DNA of 64,000 nucleotides from Alicyclobacillaceae bacterium (GCA_029961045.1 JASBVN010000017.1:1-64000); one strand, 5' to 3'. Positions 52,642-61,076 are shown, numbered from the stretch's first letter. The notes: generated by a model from the letters alone, not told the origin. Made by a program: numbers and translations.

Positions 52642-53025
52642 ATGTTTTGTTGGACTGATGTGTACAACGGCATCACCGTGTTTACCCTGGAGGACGGGAT
52701 GCTCGGCGCGGCGGGGGGACGGCGTCCTCCCCGTTCGGGAGGAGCGGCCGTCACCGATCCGGCACAACCCGCGGTCATCCACGTGGTGGGGGGGTGCGGC
52801 GGCAAGATCGCCAAGTCGGCGGATTTAATCGCCTTGCACCGTTTGCTGAACGAATGGGCGGTTCCCCATGTGGCCTACGTCGCCAATGATGTCCGGCAAT
52901 TGCTGGATTTGATGCGCATGGCGAAATGCTGGGGAATTCATCCCCGGGCTTCCTATTTCAATCACTTGGCCGATGCCCTTCAATTCCTCGACGGCCTACG
53001 CGTCCCCGTGACGATGACCGCCTAA
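52642..53025 (+). CDS. Unknown protein under c-di-GMP riboswitch control
   Basis: Not recognised. A 127-residue soluble protein: MFCWTDVYNGITVFTLEDG at the N-terminus, a Gly/Arg/Pro-rich stretch at about 22-42, then a compact region with IHVVGGCGGKIAKSADLIAL, a hydrophobic strand VPHVAYVANDVRQLLDLMRM, and FNHLADALQFLDGLRV at the end. The GGCGGKIAKSAD loop is reminiscent of nucleotide- or phosphate-binding turns but matches no family I know. Ribosome site AAAGGAG is 10 bases before the ATG. It is monocistronic and convergent with queC. Confidence 0.75.
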   Translation: MFCWTDVYNGITVFTLEDGMLGAAGGRRPPRSGGAAVTDPAQPAVIHVVGGCGGKIAKSADLIALHRLLNEWAVPHVAYVANDVRQLLDLMRMAKCWGIHPRASYFNHLADALQFLDGLRVPVTMTA

Positions 53026-53047
53026 CTGCGGGAGACCGTGGCGGAAT

Positions 53048-53779
53048 TTAACCGGAAGAAGGGGTCCAGTCCACCGGAACCGCGTAAGGAATCGGGTCCG
53101 CCAAGCCCGCCTCTCGGAACCCCTTGATGCGCAGGAGGCAGGAATCGCAAATCCCGCAGGCCGGCCGGGCCCCCTGGTAGCAAGAATGGGTCAATTCGAA
53201 CGGCGCGCCGAGTTCTGAGCCGAGGCGCACGATTTCGGCCTTGGTGAGCCCGACGAGAGGAGCCTGCAACCGGATGCCCGCGCCGTGGGCGCCGGCCACC
53301 GTTCCCACGTCGATCACCCGCTGAAAGGCGTCGAGGAATTCCGGGCGACAGTCCGGATAACCGGAATAGTCCAGGGCGTTCACCCCGATGTAGAGGGCTT
53401 CTGCCCCAATGGCCTCGGCGTAAGAGAGGGCCAGGCTCAGAAACACGATGTTGCGCGCCGGGACGTACGTGGAGGGGATTTCGGAAGCGATTTCCTGTTC
53501 GCTCCGCCCGGTCGGAACGGGTTGGTCCGGGTCGGTGAGAGCCGACCCCCGGATATAGCCGCCCAAGTCAAAGATGCGGTGGCGGGCGGCAGCGCCGTAA
53601 TAGGCGGCGACCCGTTTGGCCGATTCCAGCTCCACGGCGTGCTTCTGCCCATACGAAAACGTCACCGGATGCAGTTCGTATCCGGCCCGGTCGGCCACCG
53701 CCATACAGGTGGTGGAATCGAGTCCTCCTGACAGGACGACGACCGCCCGCCGGGAAAGAGAGGCTTTTTCCGGTTTCAC
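53048..53779 (-). CDS. queC: QueC, 7-cyano-7-deazaguanine (preQ0) synthase
   Basis: ATP-dependent conversion of 7-carboxy-7-deazaguanine to preQ0 for queuosine. The 243-residue protein has the PP-loop AVVVLSGGLDSTTCMAVAD, SYGQKHAVELESAKRVA, TYVPARNIVFLSLALSYAEA, and the zinc Cys set in THSCYQGARPACGICDSC. It is the third gene of queD-queE-queC, 3 bases after queE. Confidence 0.96.
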   Translation of the reverse strand: MKPEKASLSRRAVVVLSGGLDSTTCMAVADRAGYELHPVTFSYGQKHAVELESAKRVAAYYGAAARHRIFDLGGYIRGSALTDPDQPVPTGRSEQEIASEIPSTYVPARNIVFLSLALSYAEAIGAEALYIGVNALDYSGYPDCRPEFLDAFQRVIDVGTVAGAHGAGIRLQAPLVGLTKAEIVRLGSELGAPFELTHSCYQGARPACGICDSCLLRIKGFREAGLADPIPYAVPVDWTPSSG

Positions 53780-53782
53780 GCC

Positions 53783-54439
53783 TCACACCCCCCTGGTGGC
53801 GGGATCCCAAATGAATTTGTGCAATTGCACCTGAAGGCGGGCGTTCAGGCGGTCCCGCAGAATCCACTCGGCCAATTTCCGCGGTTCCAGAACGCCGAAG
53901 ACGGGGCTGAACAGCAGGGAATATCCCTTCTCCGGCCGAATGTCGTACCGGTCGATGATCTCTTTAGACCATTCATAGTCTTCCTCCGTGCCCACGACGA
54001 ACTTGACTTCATCTCGCTCGGGGACAATTCGGCGCAAATTGTCGAAGTCCATGTACAGGTGCATCTGGGATGAAGGCACTTTGACGTCGAGAATAAACCT
54101 CTGCCTGGGACGCAATCGAATCCGGTCGATATCGACCGATCCGTCCGTTTCGATCGAGACTTCGTATTGGTCGGAGCCCAGCAGGTTGAGCAGCTTCTGG
54201 AGTTCGTCGCGGGGCTGGATGAGCGGCTCGCCTCCGGTTAGACAGACGCGCCGGACTCCGTACGCCTCGATCCGTGCGAACACCTCCTCCGGCGTCATCC
54301 GCTTTCCTTCGAAATAGGCGTAAGTGGTGTCGCAATAGGAGCAACGGAGGTTGCACCCGGTAAACCGCACGAAAACCGTCGGCAACCCCATGGAGGAAGA
54401 TTCCCCCTGAATGGAGAAGAACAGCTCATTGACTTTCAT
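53783..54439 (-). CDS. queE: QueE, 7-carboxy-7-deazaguanine synthase (radical SAM)
   Basis: A 218-residue radical SAM enzyme that rearranges 6-carboxytetrahydropterin to CDG. The cluster motif is C-x3-C-x2-C in FTGCNLRCSYCDTTYAYFEG, preceded by FFSIQGESSSMGLPTVFVR. VCLTGGEPLIQPRDE is the SAM GGE loop. ATG 54439 overlaps the queD stop; the longer upstream open frame is within queD and not real. Confidence 0.95.
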   Translation of the reverse strand: MKVNELFFSIQGESSSMGLPTVFVRFTGCNLRCSYCDTTYAYFEGKRMTPEEVFARIEAYGVRRVCLTGGEPLIQPRDELQKLLNLLGSDQYEVSIETDGSVDIDRIRLRPRQRFILDVKVPSSQMHLYMDFDNLRRIVPERDEVKFVVGTEEDYEWSKEIIDRYDIRPEKGYSLLFSPVFGVLEPRKLAEWILRDRLNARLQVQLHKFIWDPATRGV

Positions 54440-54861
54440 GGGTGCTGTAGATCCTCCCTGCGAACTTCCGCGTAACTGGTCGGGGTCTCCCAGAGGCGAA
54501 GCCGCTCGAGAGTGACCGGGCGGTCTTTTGCCGACGATTGCAGCGCTTTTTGCAGTTGCTCGTAAAAATACACGACCAAATTCTCGGCCGTGGTGTTGAA
54601 CGGGACGAGCTCGTTCAAGTATCGGTGGTCGAACTTTTGTAGAATCACACCGTCCACGATGGATTTGATTTCGTTGAAGTCGATGACCAATCCGCGTTCG
54701 TCCGGAAGCCCCTTGATCTCCACTTCCAACCGGTATGTGTGTCCGTGCAAATCGGCGCACGGCCCGTCGTAGGCATCCAGGCGGTGCGCGGCGTCAAAGG
54801 TGAAATGCTTGGCTACCCGCACCGGATGGGTGTGGTAGCGAAGCTGCCGTTCGGCCGTCAT
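54436..54861 (-). CDS. queD: QueD, 6-carboxytetrahydropterin synthase
   Basis: First dedicated enzyme of the queuosine/preQ0 route after GTP cyclohydrolase. The 141-residue protein has the zinc His residues in FTFDAAHRL and LHGHTYRLEVEI, with the catalytic Cys in GPCADLHGH and VIDFNEIKSIV, and NTTAENLVVYFYEQL. ATG 54861 is chosen because GAGGAGG lies 9 bases upstream; an ATG 24 bases earlier lies before that site. No preQ1 riboswitch was recognised upstream. Confidence 0.94.
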   Translation of the reverse strand: MTAERQLRYHTHPVRVAKHFTFDAAHRLDAYDGPCADLHGHTYRLEVEIKGLPDERGLVIDFNEIKSIVDGVILQKFDHRYLNELVPFNTTAENLVVYFYEQLQKALQSSAKDRPVTLERLRLWETPTSYAEVRREDLQHP

Positions 54862-54920
54862 GGGCAGTGACCTCCTCGTTTCCATGATATCCTGTGCCCG
54901 TGGTTCCGTCTATATGTACC

Positions 54921-54953
54921 GGCTCCCGTCCGGTCGGACGGGAAGCCGTTTTT
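54921..54953 (+). terminator. Plus-strand terminator-like hairpin between DUF2935 gene and queD
   Basis: GGCTCCCGTCC (54921-54931) pairs with GGACGGGAAGCC (54936-54947, one bulged A), followed by GTTTTTA on the plus strand. Both flanking genes are on the minus strand, where the hairpin has no T tract, so its role is unclear; it may block antisense transcription. Confidence 0.4.
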
Positions 54954-55749
54954 AGGTCTCATCGGTCCCGTGAGCGGCGCCGGCCGCCTCCAGTTGTCGA
55001 ATGTAGTACCGGGCTTCCAGTTGCATATGCCGGAGCAGTTCGGGAGTCAGCGTTCCGAGTAGGGCGCACTCTTTCCTCATTTCTTCTAGTTGAAGCAAAA
55101 ATTTTCTAAAAACAGATAATCCGGAAACGCCCAACCGATCCAGCCGGGAGAGGGCCGGGACCGGGTCCCAACCGATCCGGAACTTCGTCAGCATTTCCTG
55201 GGCCTGCAAGGTGAGTTGATCGAAATAGGCCGTATACCGGCGCAACTGTTCCAAAAGGGCGCGTTCCTGGGGATCGACGGACGCGGCGAGAGCGGCGGCG
55301 TGGCCGGAAGCATCCGGCAGCCACAACAGGTGTTGCCGCATGCGGTACCTCGCCGGTGGTTCCGCGGCCGGCCGCCCCAAGGCGGTCAAAATCCGGAGGT
55401 ACTCTTCCGCCTCCCGGATCATGTGATCCACGAAGCTGGGGGGCAGATGGAGGCGCACCGCACATTGGAGGTGCCTTTTCAGCAAGGCGGTTTGAAAAGT
55501 GACAAAGGAACGGGTGATCCGGTCGATTTCCGCCAGAAAGGCCGGTTCTCGAACCAAATGCGGCTCCGATTCCACGCGGGCGAGAAAGCGGTCAAAAGCC
55601 CCGATATAACGGCGGGTCTGTTCGAAAGTTTGCTGCTCTCCGGCGGAGAGGGCGTCGGCGATGAAACGCCCGTGATCGCCCAAAATGAAAAGCCAAAACC
55701 GGTGTTCTTCCACGCTCGATTCCGGGCCGACTTCGCGGTGATTGCCCAT
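54952..55749 (-). CDS. DUF2935-family protein
   Basis: A 265-residue all-alpha protein with two similar halves. Each carries the DUF2935 pattern of an EEHRFWLFILGDHGRFI-type His-rich helix and a later HMIREAEEYLRIL or HMQLEARYYIRQLEA helix. The family is common in Bacilli and suggested to bind metal through His/Glu helices (ferritin-like, knowledge of the fold is thin). GAGGAGGGAGAAT precedes ATG 55749; the longer upstream open frame overlaps tcdA and is not used. Confidence 0.8.
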   Translation of the reverse strand: MGNHREVGPESSVEEHRFWLFILGDHGRFIADALSAGEQQTFEQTRRYIGAFDRFLARVESEPHLVREPAFLAEIDRITRSFVTFQTALLKRHLQCAVRLHLPPSFVDHMIREAEEYLRILTALGRPAAEPPARYRMRQHLLWLPDASGHAAALAASVDPQERALLEQLRRYTAYFDQLTLQAQEMLTKFRIGWDPVPALSRLDRLGVSGLSVFRKFLLQLEEMRKECALLGTLTPELLRHMQLEARYYIRQLEAAGAAHGTDET

Positions 55750-55826
55750 ATTCTCCCTCCTCCGGTCCCCTCGTCGGGGTTCTCCGGTTACCTTATGCGG
55801 AGAGCCGGGCGATTGCCCCGGATGTT

Positions 55827-56582
55827 TTACACCGGCCAGCCGAGGAGATCTCGAACGACGACGCTGGCGAGGATCATGCCGGAGACCGGGGGTACGAAGG
55901 CGATGCTCGCCGGCGGGAACAGGGCTTTTCGCGTCGGGGCCGAAGCTCTCTGTTCGGGGGGGACTATCCGTTCCAGCACGTCTCGGCGGGGTGGTCTCGG
56001 CGGTTCGTCGGAACACACGACCCGCACGCCGCCGGCAATTCCCCTTTTGCGCAGTTCGCGGCGTACCACTTTGGCGATGGGGTCGATCCGGGTTTCGCTG
56101 ATGTCCATCACGCGAAAACGGGTCGGATCGACTTTGTTAGCCGCCCCCATGCTCGAGACGACGGGAATGTTCCGCCGGACGCACGCCTCGATGACGTCGA
56201 TCTTCGCCGTGATCGTGTCAATGGCGTCGACGACGTAGTCGGGGCGATGGCGGAACAACTCTTCCTGCGTGTCGCGGCTGAAAAAGATGGGCAAGGAAAT
56301 GACGTCGCATTCCGGATGAATGTCCCGGATCCGTTCTCTCATGACGTCGACCTTCAGCCGGCCGATCGTGGACACCAACGCGGGAATCTGGCGATTGAGG
56401 TTGGTGATGTCCACCACGTCCCGGTCGATGAGGATGAGCCGCCCGATTCCCGTTCGGGCTAGGGCTTCCGCGGCAAAGGATCCGACTCCGCCCATTCCGA
56501 GGACGGCCACCGTGCTGTTGCGCATAATTTCCAGCCCTTTCGGACCGATCAACAGTTCCGTTCGGGCAAAGGGATGCAGCAT
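55827..56582 (-). CDS. tcdA: TcdA, tRNA threonylcarbamoyladenosine dehydratase (E1-like)
   Basis: An ATP-dependent ThiF/MoeB-fold enzyme (251 residues) that cyclises t6A in tRNA. The adenylation motif is VAVLGMGGVGSFAAEALART, followed by LILIDRDVVDITNLNRQIPA, VDAIDTITAKIDVI and VVSSMGAANKVDPTRF, typical of the YgdL/TcdA group. The C-terminal GMILASVVVRDLLG helix is also conserved. AAGGAG precedes ATG 56582. Confidence 0.92.
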   Translation of the reverse strand: MLHPFARTELLIGPKGLEIMRNSTVAVLGMGGVGSFAAEALARTGIGRLILIDRDVVDITNLNRQIPALVSTIGRLKVDVMRERIRDIHPECDVISLPIFFSRDTQEELFRHRPDYVVDAIDTITAKIDVIEACVRRNIPVVSSMGAANKVDPTRFRVMDISETRIDPIAKVVRRELRKRGIAGGVRVVCSDEPPRPPRRDVLERIVPPEQRASAPTRKALFPPASIAFVPPVSGMILASVVVRDLLGWPV

Positions 56583-56676
56583 GCTCGATCTCCTTCCATG
56601 TCCAGCCTTCCCGCCGGCCTTGTGCTTGTGGAAGAACAGCGGCGTTATTGATATACTGGGTCGGGAGGGCTTGTCC

Positions 56677-57027
56677 ATGGTGACGTTTTTAGGATATCCG
56701 AAGTGCAGCACTTGTCGCAAGGCCAAAGCGTGGCTCGCGGAACAAGGGGTGTCTTTCGACGAGCGAGACATCGTCGCGCGGCCCCTGACGGCTGAGGAAC
56801 TCCGGGCGTTGTTGCGAGCCGCCGGCGTGACGGCGGAAGAACTGGTCAACCCAAAAGGCACCCGGTACCGGGAATTGGAACTGCGGGGGAAAGAATTGAC
56901 CCCGGATCAGTGGGAGGATCTGTTGACACGGGAAGGGAAATTATACCGGAGACCGATTTTGTGGACGGATGCCGAAGTGGTGATCGGCTTTGACCCCGAG
57001 CGCTGGCGGCGGGCTCTCGGCGTTTGA
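56677..57027 (+). CDS. ArsC/Spx-family thioredoxin-like protein (YusI-like)
   Basis: A 116-residue ArsC/Spx-fold protein. It has the CxxC pair C10/C13 in GYPKCSTCRKAKAWLAEQGV and the RPIL motif (YRRPILWTDAEVVIGF) near the C-terminus. The closest remembered relative is Bacillus subtilis YusI rather than Spx or a true arsenate reductase. A redox or stress role is likely, but the partner is unknown. ATG 56677 is 7 bases after GGGAGGG. Confidence 0.85.
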   Translation: MVTFLGYPKCSTCRKAKAWLAEQGVSFDERDIVARPLTAEELRALLRAAGVTAEELVNPKGTRYRELELRGKELTPDQWEDLLTREGKLYRRPILWTDAEVVIGFDPERWRRALGV

Positions 57028-57074
57028 GGCCCGGGCGGTTGTGCGGTCGGAATCGGTTCAGGAGGGAATAAAAA

Positions 57075-57290
57075 GTGCCGAAAACGTGGGTGGACCGGGA
57101 CACGTGCATCGCCTGCGGGGCTTGCTATTCCACGTGTCCGGACGTCTACGATTGCGATGAGGAAGGATTTGCTTACGTCAAACTGCCCGGCGGCAAGGAA
57201 GGGTTTGTGGAGATCCCCGAAGAGTTTGTGGCGGATGCCCGGGATGCCTTCGAAGGGTGTCCCACGGAGTCCGTAAAATGGGAAGATTGA
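57075..57290 (+). CDS. fer: Ferredoxin, single [4Fe-4S] type
   Basis: A 71-residue ferredoxin: DRDTCIACGACYSTCPDVYD (Cys at 11, 14, 17 and 21) and a remote Cys in FEGCPTESVKWED. Acidic composition and length match Bacillus Fer with one [4Fe-4S] cluster. GTG 57075 follows AGGAGGGAATAAAAA. It is a general low-potential electron carrier; QueE, IspH and the CbiH Fe-S domain are possible clients (inference). Confidence 0.93.
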   Translation: MPKTWVDRDTCIACGACYSTCPDVYDCDEEGFAYVKLPGGKEGFVEIPEEFVADARDAFEGCPTESVKWED

Positions 57291-57308
57291 TCTCCGGCCG
57301 GGGACTGG

Positions 57309-57335
57309 CCCGCCTTCGGGCGGGTTTGTTTTTTT
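57309..57335 (+). terminator. Rho-independent terminator after ferredoxin
   Basis: CCCGCC (57309-57314), a TTCG tetraloop, GGCGGG (57319-57324), then TTTGTTTTTTT. Confidence 0.9.
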
Positions 57336-57357
57336 CGCATAGACGGAGGTGAAGGCG

Positions 57358-57951
57358 GTGGCGCGACATTTCTGGGGAATTGCGGTGCCGGCGGCGGTGG
57401 GCCGGCTGTTGGAAGACTGGATTCGCCGCTACGGGCCGTCGATTCCCGCGAAGCGTTGGTACGGGAGTTCCCAGTTCCACATTACGTTGCTCTTTTTCGG
57501 AGATCGGATCGACGGTTGTCTGGAGGAGGTCCGATTCGCCGCCGGCGAGACAGTTCGCTCGATTCCGGCCTTTCGGGTGCATCTGGATCGCATCGGCGTG
57601 TTTCCCCGGGCGGGCGTGATTTGGCAGGGATTGCATCACTCGCCTCCTTTGTTCGACCTGAGGAACCGTTTGTGGAAGGCGGCCGAAGCCCTGGGGGCGA
57701 CCGGAAATGACCGGCCCGCGTATCGCCCCCATATCACGCTGGGGCGCCTGTCCCGGCCGTGGCGGCCGGAAAACCTGCAATCCGGGGCGGGCGCGGCCCT
57801 GGCCGGTACGCCGTTCGAAGTGAGCCGCGTCCACTTGTACCGGTCCGAAACGACGCCCGGCGGACCGGTCTACCGGGTGGTCCAGACTTATCCGCTGGCT
57901 CCCCCGGAAGAGGCGTCACCTCTGCCGCCGGGTCCGCAACCAGTGGAGTAG
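57358..57951 (+). CDS. thpR: ThpR, RNA 2',3'-cyclic phosphodiesterase (2H family)
   Basis: A 197-residue 2H phosphoesterase. The two HxT motifs are present: SSQFHITLLFFGDRI and YRPHITLGRLSRP. FWGIAVPAAVGRLLEDW at the N-terminus is family-typical. The enzyme opens 2',3'-cyclic phosphates on RNA (LigT-type). GTG 57358 is 7 bases after GGAGGT; GTG 57349 would start before it. The 3' end overlaps the convergent MBL gene by 36 bases. Confidence 0.9.
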   Translation: MARHFWGIAVPAAVGRLLEDWIRRYGPSIPAKRWYGSSQFHITLLFFGDRIDGCLEEVRFAAGETVRSIPAFRVHLDRIGVFPRAGVIWQGLHHSPPLFDLRNRLWKAAEALGATGNDRPAYRPHITLGRLSRPWRPENLQSGAGAALAGTPFEVSRVHLYRSETTPGGPVYRVVQTYPLAPPEEASPLPPGPQPVE

Positions 57952-58857
57952 ACCCATGCTGTTCAAGGTGATGTCGGGATCGAGGACCTGCGGGTCTCGC
58001 GGGAGTCCGACCTGCTTTTCCATATCCTGCAAAACCAAAGACTTTAAGGCCGTGGCGATTTCTTCCCACTGCAGGTCGGGCCGATCGAGGCGTTCTGCCA
58101 GTTCGACAAAGGCGTCCGTCAGCCGTTCGGTTTCGCTGAACACCCGCTCGACGTCCTCGCTGGCCCCGAAATGGCCGTGGAACACTTTGGTCGGTTTCAG
58201 GGACCGCAGCAATCGAATGGATTGGTGGACTGCTTCCGGATCGAAATCGCTCGGCGAGGTGGAAGGGAGAATGTAATCGGCGTTTAGGCCGGTCAATTCC
58301 GGGTGAAAACGCACACCGGCGGTATCGCCGGTGAACACGGCGCCGCTTCGGGAATCGTGAATGCTGAAGTGGTGTTTGGCGTGTCCCGGGGTGTCGTAGA
58401 ATGTGAGAACCCGGTCGCCCAGGTCGAGGGTTTCTCCGTGACCCTTGATCTGCACGCGTTCCTCCGGCACGGGGAGAACCTCTCCGTAAAAAGTGTCCAA
58501 CTGATCCCCGTAGACGGTTCTGGCTCCCGCGACGAGCCGGGAAGGATCGATCAGGTGGCGAGCGCCCCGCGGATGGACGATGACCTGGGCTTTCGGGCAC
58601 CTTTGAATCAACGACCCCGTTCCGCCGGCGTGATCGAGGTGGATGTGGGTGACGATGATGTAGTCGATCTCCTCCGGCTTCAGGCCCAATTCGTCGAGAC
58701 CCCGCAGCAGGTGCGGGAGGGATACACTTCCCCCCGTCTCGATGAGGGCTTTTTTAGAACCGGGGAAGACATAACTTCCCGTCCGGCCCTGCAGCCCCCT
58801 TTCCATCAAGTCTACCATGAAAATACCGTCCCCCAGATTCATGTGCGATCGGCTCAA
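57916..58857 (-). CDS. MBL-fold metallo-hydrolase
   Basis: A 313-residue metallo-beta-lactamase-fold hydrolase with the zinc motif THIHLDHAGG, later HAKHHFSIHDS, FTGDTAGV and the terminal FHGHFGASEDVERV. The length and C-terminal helical part resemble glyoxalase-II-like or YhfI/YqgX-type hydrolases; no specific substrate can be assigned. TTG 58857 and ATG 58842 are both possible starts. It is convergent with thpR. Confidence 0.85.
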   Translation of the reverse strand: MSRSHMNLGDGIFMVDLMERGLQGRTGSYVFPGSKKALIETGGSVSLPHLLRGLDELGLKPEEIDYIIVTHIHLDHAGGTGSLIQRCPKAQVIVHPRGARHLIDPSRLVAGARTVYGDQLDTFYGEVLPVPEERVQIKGHGETLDLGDRVLTFYDTPGHAKHHFSIHDSRSGAVFTGDTAGVRFHPELTGLNADYILPSTSPSDFDPEAVHQSIRLLRSLKPTKVFHGHFGASEDVERVFSETERLTDAFVELAERLDRPDLQWEEIATALKSLVLQDMEKQVGLPRDPQVLDPDITLNSMGLLHWLRTRRQR

Positions 58858-58947
58858 CGTTCAGAAACCCCTTTCCTCGCAGTTTGAATGGCCATTGGGT
58901 TTGTTCTATTTTAACACAACGGGTCCCGGGTTCCGGCGAACTCCCGC

Positions 58948-60096
58948 TCAAGCGGGCCGGCGGCTCGGCCTGGTGGGGGTGAGATCGGCCCGCGGGTTTT
59001 CGTTTTGCAGGGTGTACCTGGAAATGTTCAGCAAAATTCCCGTCGCCGCCATTTTGATGAGCAGCGAACTTCCTCCGTAGCTGATAAAGGGAAGGGGAAT
59101 TCCCGTCACGGGCAGCAAGCCGGTCACCGCCCCGAGGTTGACGAAGGCGCTGAGGCCGATCATGGCGGAGATTCCTCCGGCCACCAGGGACAGGAATCGG
59201 TCCGGCACGTGCATGGAAATCCACAGGCCTCGCCAGACGTACAGGGCGAACAGCCCAACCACTCCGATGCTGCCGACCACGCCCAATTCTTCGGCGATGA
59301 CGGCAAAGATGAAATCGGTGTGGGGCATGGGCACCCACAGAAACTTTCCCACGCCGTAGCCCAGTCCCCGCCCCAGCCAACCGCCCGAGGCGAAGGCGTA
59401 AAAGGACTGGATGACGTGGTACCCTTCTCCCAAGGGGTCTTTCCATGGGTTTAAAAAAACCATCAACCGGGAGAGGCGGTACGGTTCCACGAGGATCAAC
59501 AGGACGATCCCGGCGGCGCCGGCCGTCCCCAGGGTGATCAGATGGCGGAGGGGAATACCGGCCAAAAACAGCATGCACAGGGTGGATCCCAGGACGATCA
59601 TGCCGGTTCCCAGATCCGGTTCCAACATAATCAGGCCGAAGACCAGTCCGGCGATGACGAGGGGCGGGACGGTTCCCGCCCGGAAATCGGCCAGTCGATC
59701 CCCGTTTTTTTCCAATAAATAAGAAACGTAAAGGATCACCGCCAGAATCGACAACTCGGACGGCTGCAGGCTCAGAGGCCCCAGGTCGAGCCATCGCCGG
59801 GCTCCGTTGACGGTGGTGCCGATCTGGGGGATCGCCACGGCGACCAAGAGGATCAAGCTGAACAAAAACAGGGGTTTGACCATGCGGCGCAGTCCTGCCG
59901 TGCTCTGGTTCATCAACAAGACCATGACCGCCAGACCGAGGACGGCCCAAATGCACTGGCGCACGAAGAAGTACGAGGGACGGCCGTAGTCGTTGATTGC
60001 GGTGATGTTGCTTGCGCTGTAGACCATGGTGAGCCCGCCCCCGACCAGGCACAGGACGATGAAGAAAAGGGTGAAGTCCGGACGATGACGCCGCAC
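58948..60096 (-). CDS. FtsW/RodA/SpoVE-family peptidoglycan glycosyltransferase
   Basis: A 382-residue SEDS-family protein with about ten helices. Family motifs: VNGARRWLDLGPLSLQPSE, EPDLGTGMIVLGSTL, MPHTDFIFAVIAEELGVVG and PLPFISYGGSSLL. It polymerises lipid II with a partner class B PBP, in division, elongation or cortex synthesis. FtsW, RodA and SpoVE cannot be told apart with certainty; the short C-terminus favours SpoVE or FtsW. GTG 60096 is 6 bases after GGGAGGTG and preferred over ATG 60126 or 60132. Confidence 0.9.
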   Translation of the reverse strand: MRRHRPDFTLFFIVLCLVGGGLTMVYSASNITAINDYGRPSYFFVRQCIWAVLGLAVMVLLMNQSTAGLRRMVKPLFLFSLILLVAVAIPQIGTTVNGARRWLDLGPLSLQPSELSILAVILYVSYLLEKNGDRLADFRAGTVPPLVIAGLVFGLIMLEPDLGTGMIVLGSTLCMLFLAGIPLRHLITLGTAGAAGIVLLILVEPYRLSRLMVFLNPWKDPLGEGYHVIQSFYAFASGGWLGRGLGYGVGKFLWVPMPHTDFIFAVIAEELGVVGSIGVVGLFALYVWRGLWISMHVPDRFLSLVAGGISAMIGLSAFVNLGAVTGLLPVTGIPLPFISYGGSSLLIKMAATGILLNISRYTLQNENPRADLTPTRPSRRPA

Positions 60097-60162
60097 GCTT
60101 TGCACCTCCCGCGCCTTTTTCCCCATAGTCATTCGACAAACCCGTTCCGGGTTCCTTTTCTT

Positions 60163-60191
60163 TTGGTTCTTCGGGCGGTGGACGTTATAAT
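60163..60191 (+). promoter_or_regulatory. Sigma-A promoter of the DUF1802 gene
   Basis: TTGGTT (60163-60168) and TATAAT (60186-60191) are exactly 17 bases apart. Transcription should start near 60198, which excludes translation starts upstream of it. Confidence 0.75.
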
Positions 60192-60273
60192 GAAACCAAA
60201 GCCGGATCGGATGGAAGTCCGGTTTTCGACGCCCGGAAGCCGGTTCGGGCCGGGTGAAGAAGGGGGAATCTGC

Positions 60274-60897
60274 GTGTTGATGGTGCGCACGTTTCCGGGT
60301 GCGGAGCCCGGTTTGCAAGTCGAGGGAGGACTGGCCCTCAAGGAATGGGCCGTCGCTCTCCGGGCTCTGGACAGGGGCGAACAGATCGTTCTTCTGCGCA
60401 AGGGCGGCATCGTGGAAGAAACCAAGGAATTTCGCGTGGCGGGCACGGATTTTTTCTTTTACCCAACCTATGAACATCAAAGGAAGGAACTGGTCAAGCC
60501 GTCCTGGCACGCGGATCTGGAGGATACCGTTCGGGGAATGGAATTGCCTCCGAAGAGGGTGAGGATCACCCACGGCGCCCGGGTGGTGGAAGATGTCGAA
60601 CTGCTCGATGAAACCAAACTTCGCCGGATCGACGGCTTTCACATCTGGGCCCCCGATTACGCCGCCGAACGGTTGCACTGGAAACCGAAAAAGCCGCTGC
60701 ACGTGCTGGTGTTGAGGGTTTTCCGACTTTCCCGTCCGGCGGAGATTCCCGTCTGTGATCGGTATCTCGGGTGTAAATCGTGGGTCCGTTTAGAAGAACC
60801 GGTTCCGGCGGAAGGGGAACCGGTCCTTTCGGATGAGGCGTTTGCCCGGAAGGTGGAGGAATTGCACCGGGCTCTCGAAATTTCGACTCAAGGGTGA
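60274..60897 (+). CDS. DUF1802-family protein
   Basis: A 207-residue protein of unknown function with the DUF1802 core: ALKEWAVALRALDRGEQIVL, LRKGGIVEETKEFRV, and FFFYPTYEHQRKELVKPSWH. Later IDGFHIWAPDYAAERLHWKP and PLHVLVLRVFRL follow the family pattern. GTG 60274 (or ATG 60280) is preferred because GAAGGGGGAA lies just upstream; more upstream ATGs lie in or near the promoter. It is divergent from the FtsW-like gene. Confidence 0.82.
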   Translation: MLMVRTFPGAEPGLQVEGGLALKEWAVALRALDRGEQIVLLRKGGIVEETKEFRVAGTDFFFYPTYEHQRKELVKPSWHADLEDTVRGMELPPKRVRITHGARVVEDVELLDETKLRRIDGFHIWAPDYAAERLHWKPKKPLHVLVLRVFRLSRPAEIPVCDRYLGCKSWVRLEEPVPAEGEPVLSDEAFARKVEELHRALEISTQG

Positions 60898-60912
60898 AGC
60901 TGTGGGACAACC

Positions 60913-60952
60913 GGCCCCGCGGTGAGAGAAAAACCGCGGGGCCTGTTTTTTT
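60913..60952 (+). terminator. Rho-independent terminator of the DUF1802 gene
   Basis: GGCCCCGCGGT (60913-60923) and ACCGCGGGGCC (60933-60943) form a perfect 11-bp stem followed by TGTTTTTTT. Confidence 0.9.
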
Positions 60953-61076
60953 GTACGGGCGCTTTCTCCCATCCGGCCCTCGGACCGGTTCGGTGGCACG
61001 GGATTCTCAGTTTAAATTTACTTTGCGAGGTTCATACTGGGAATCAAGAACAGCGAAAATCGGAGAAGGAAGGGAA

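Noticed and set aside
54862-54951. preQ1 riboswitch upstream of queD
   Set aside because: The expected short H-type pseudoknot sequence was not seen; the only structure is a hairpin oriented to the plus strand.
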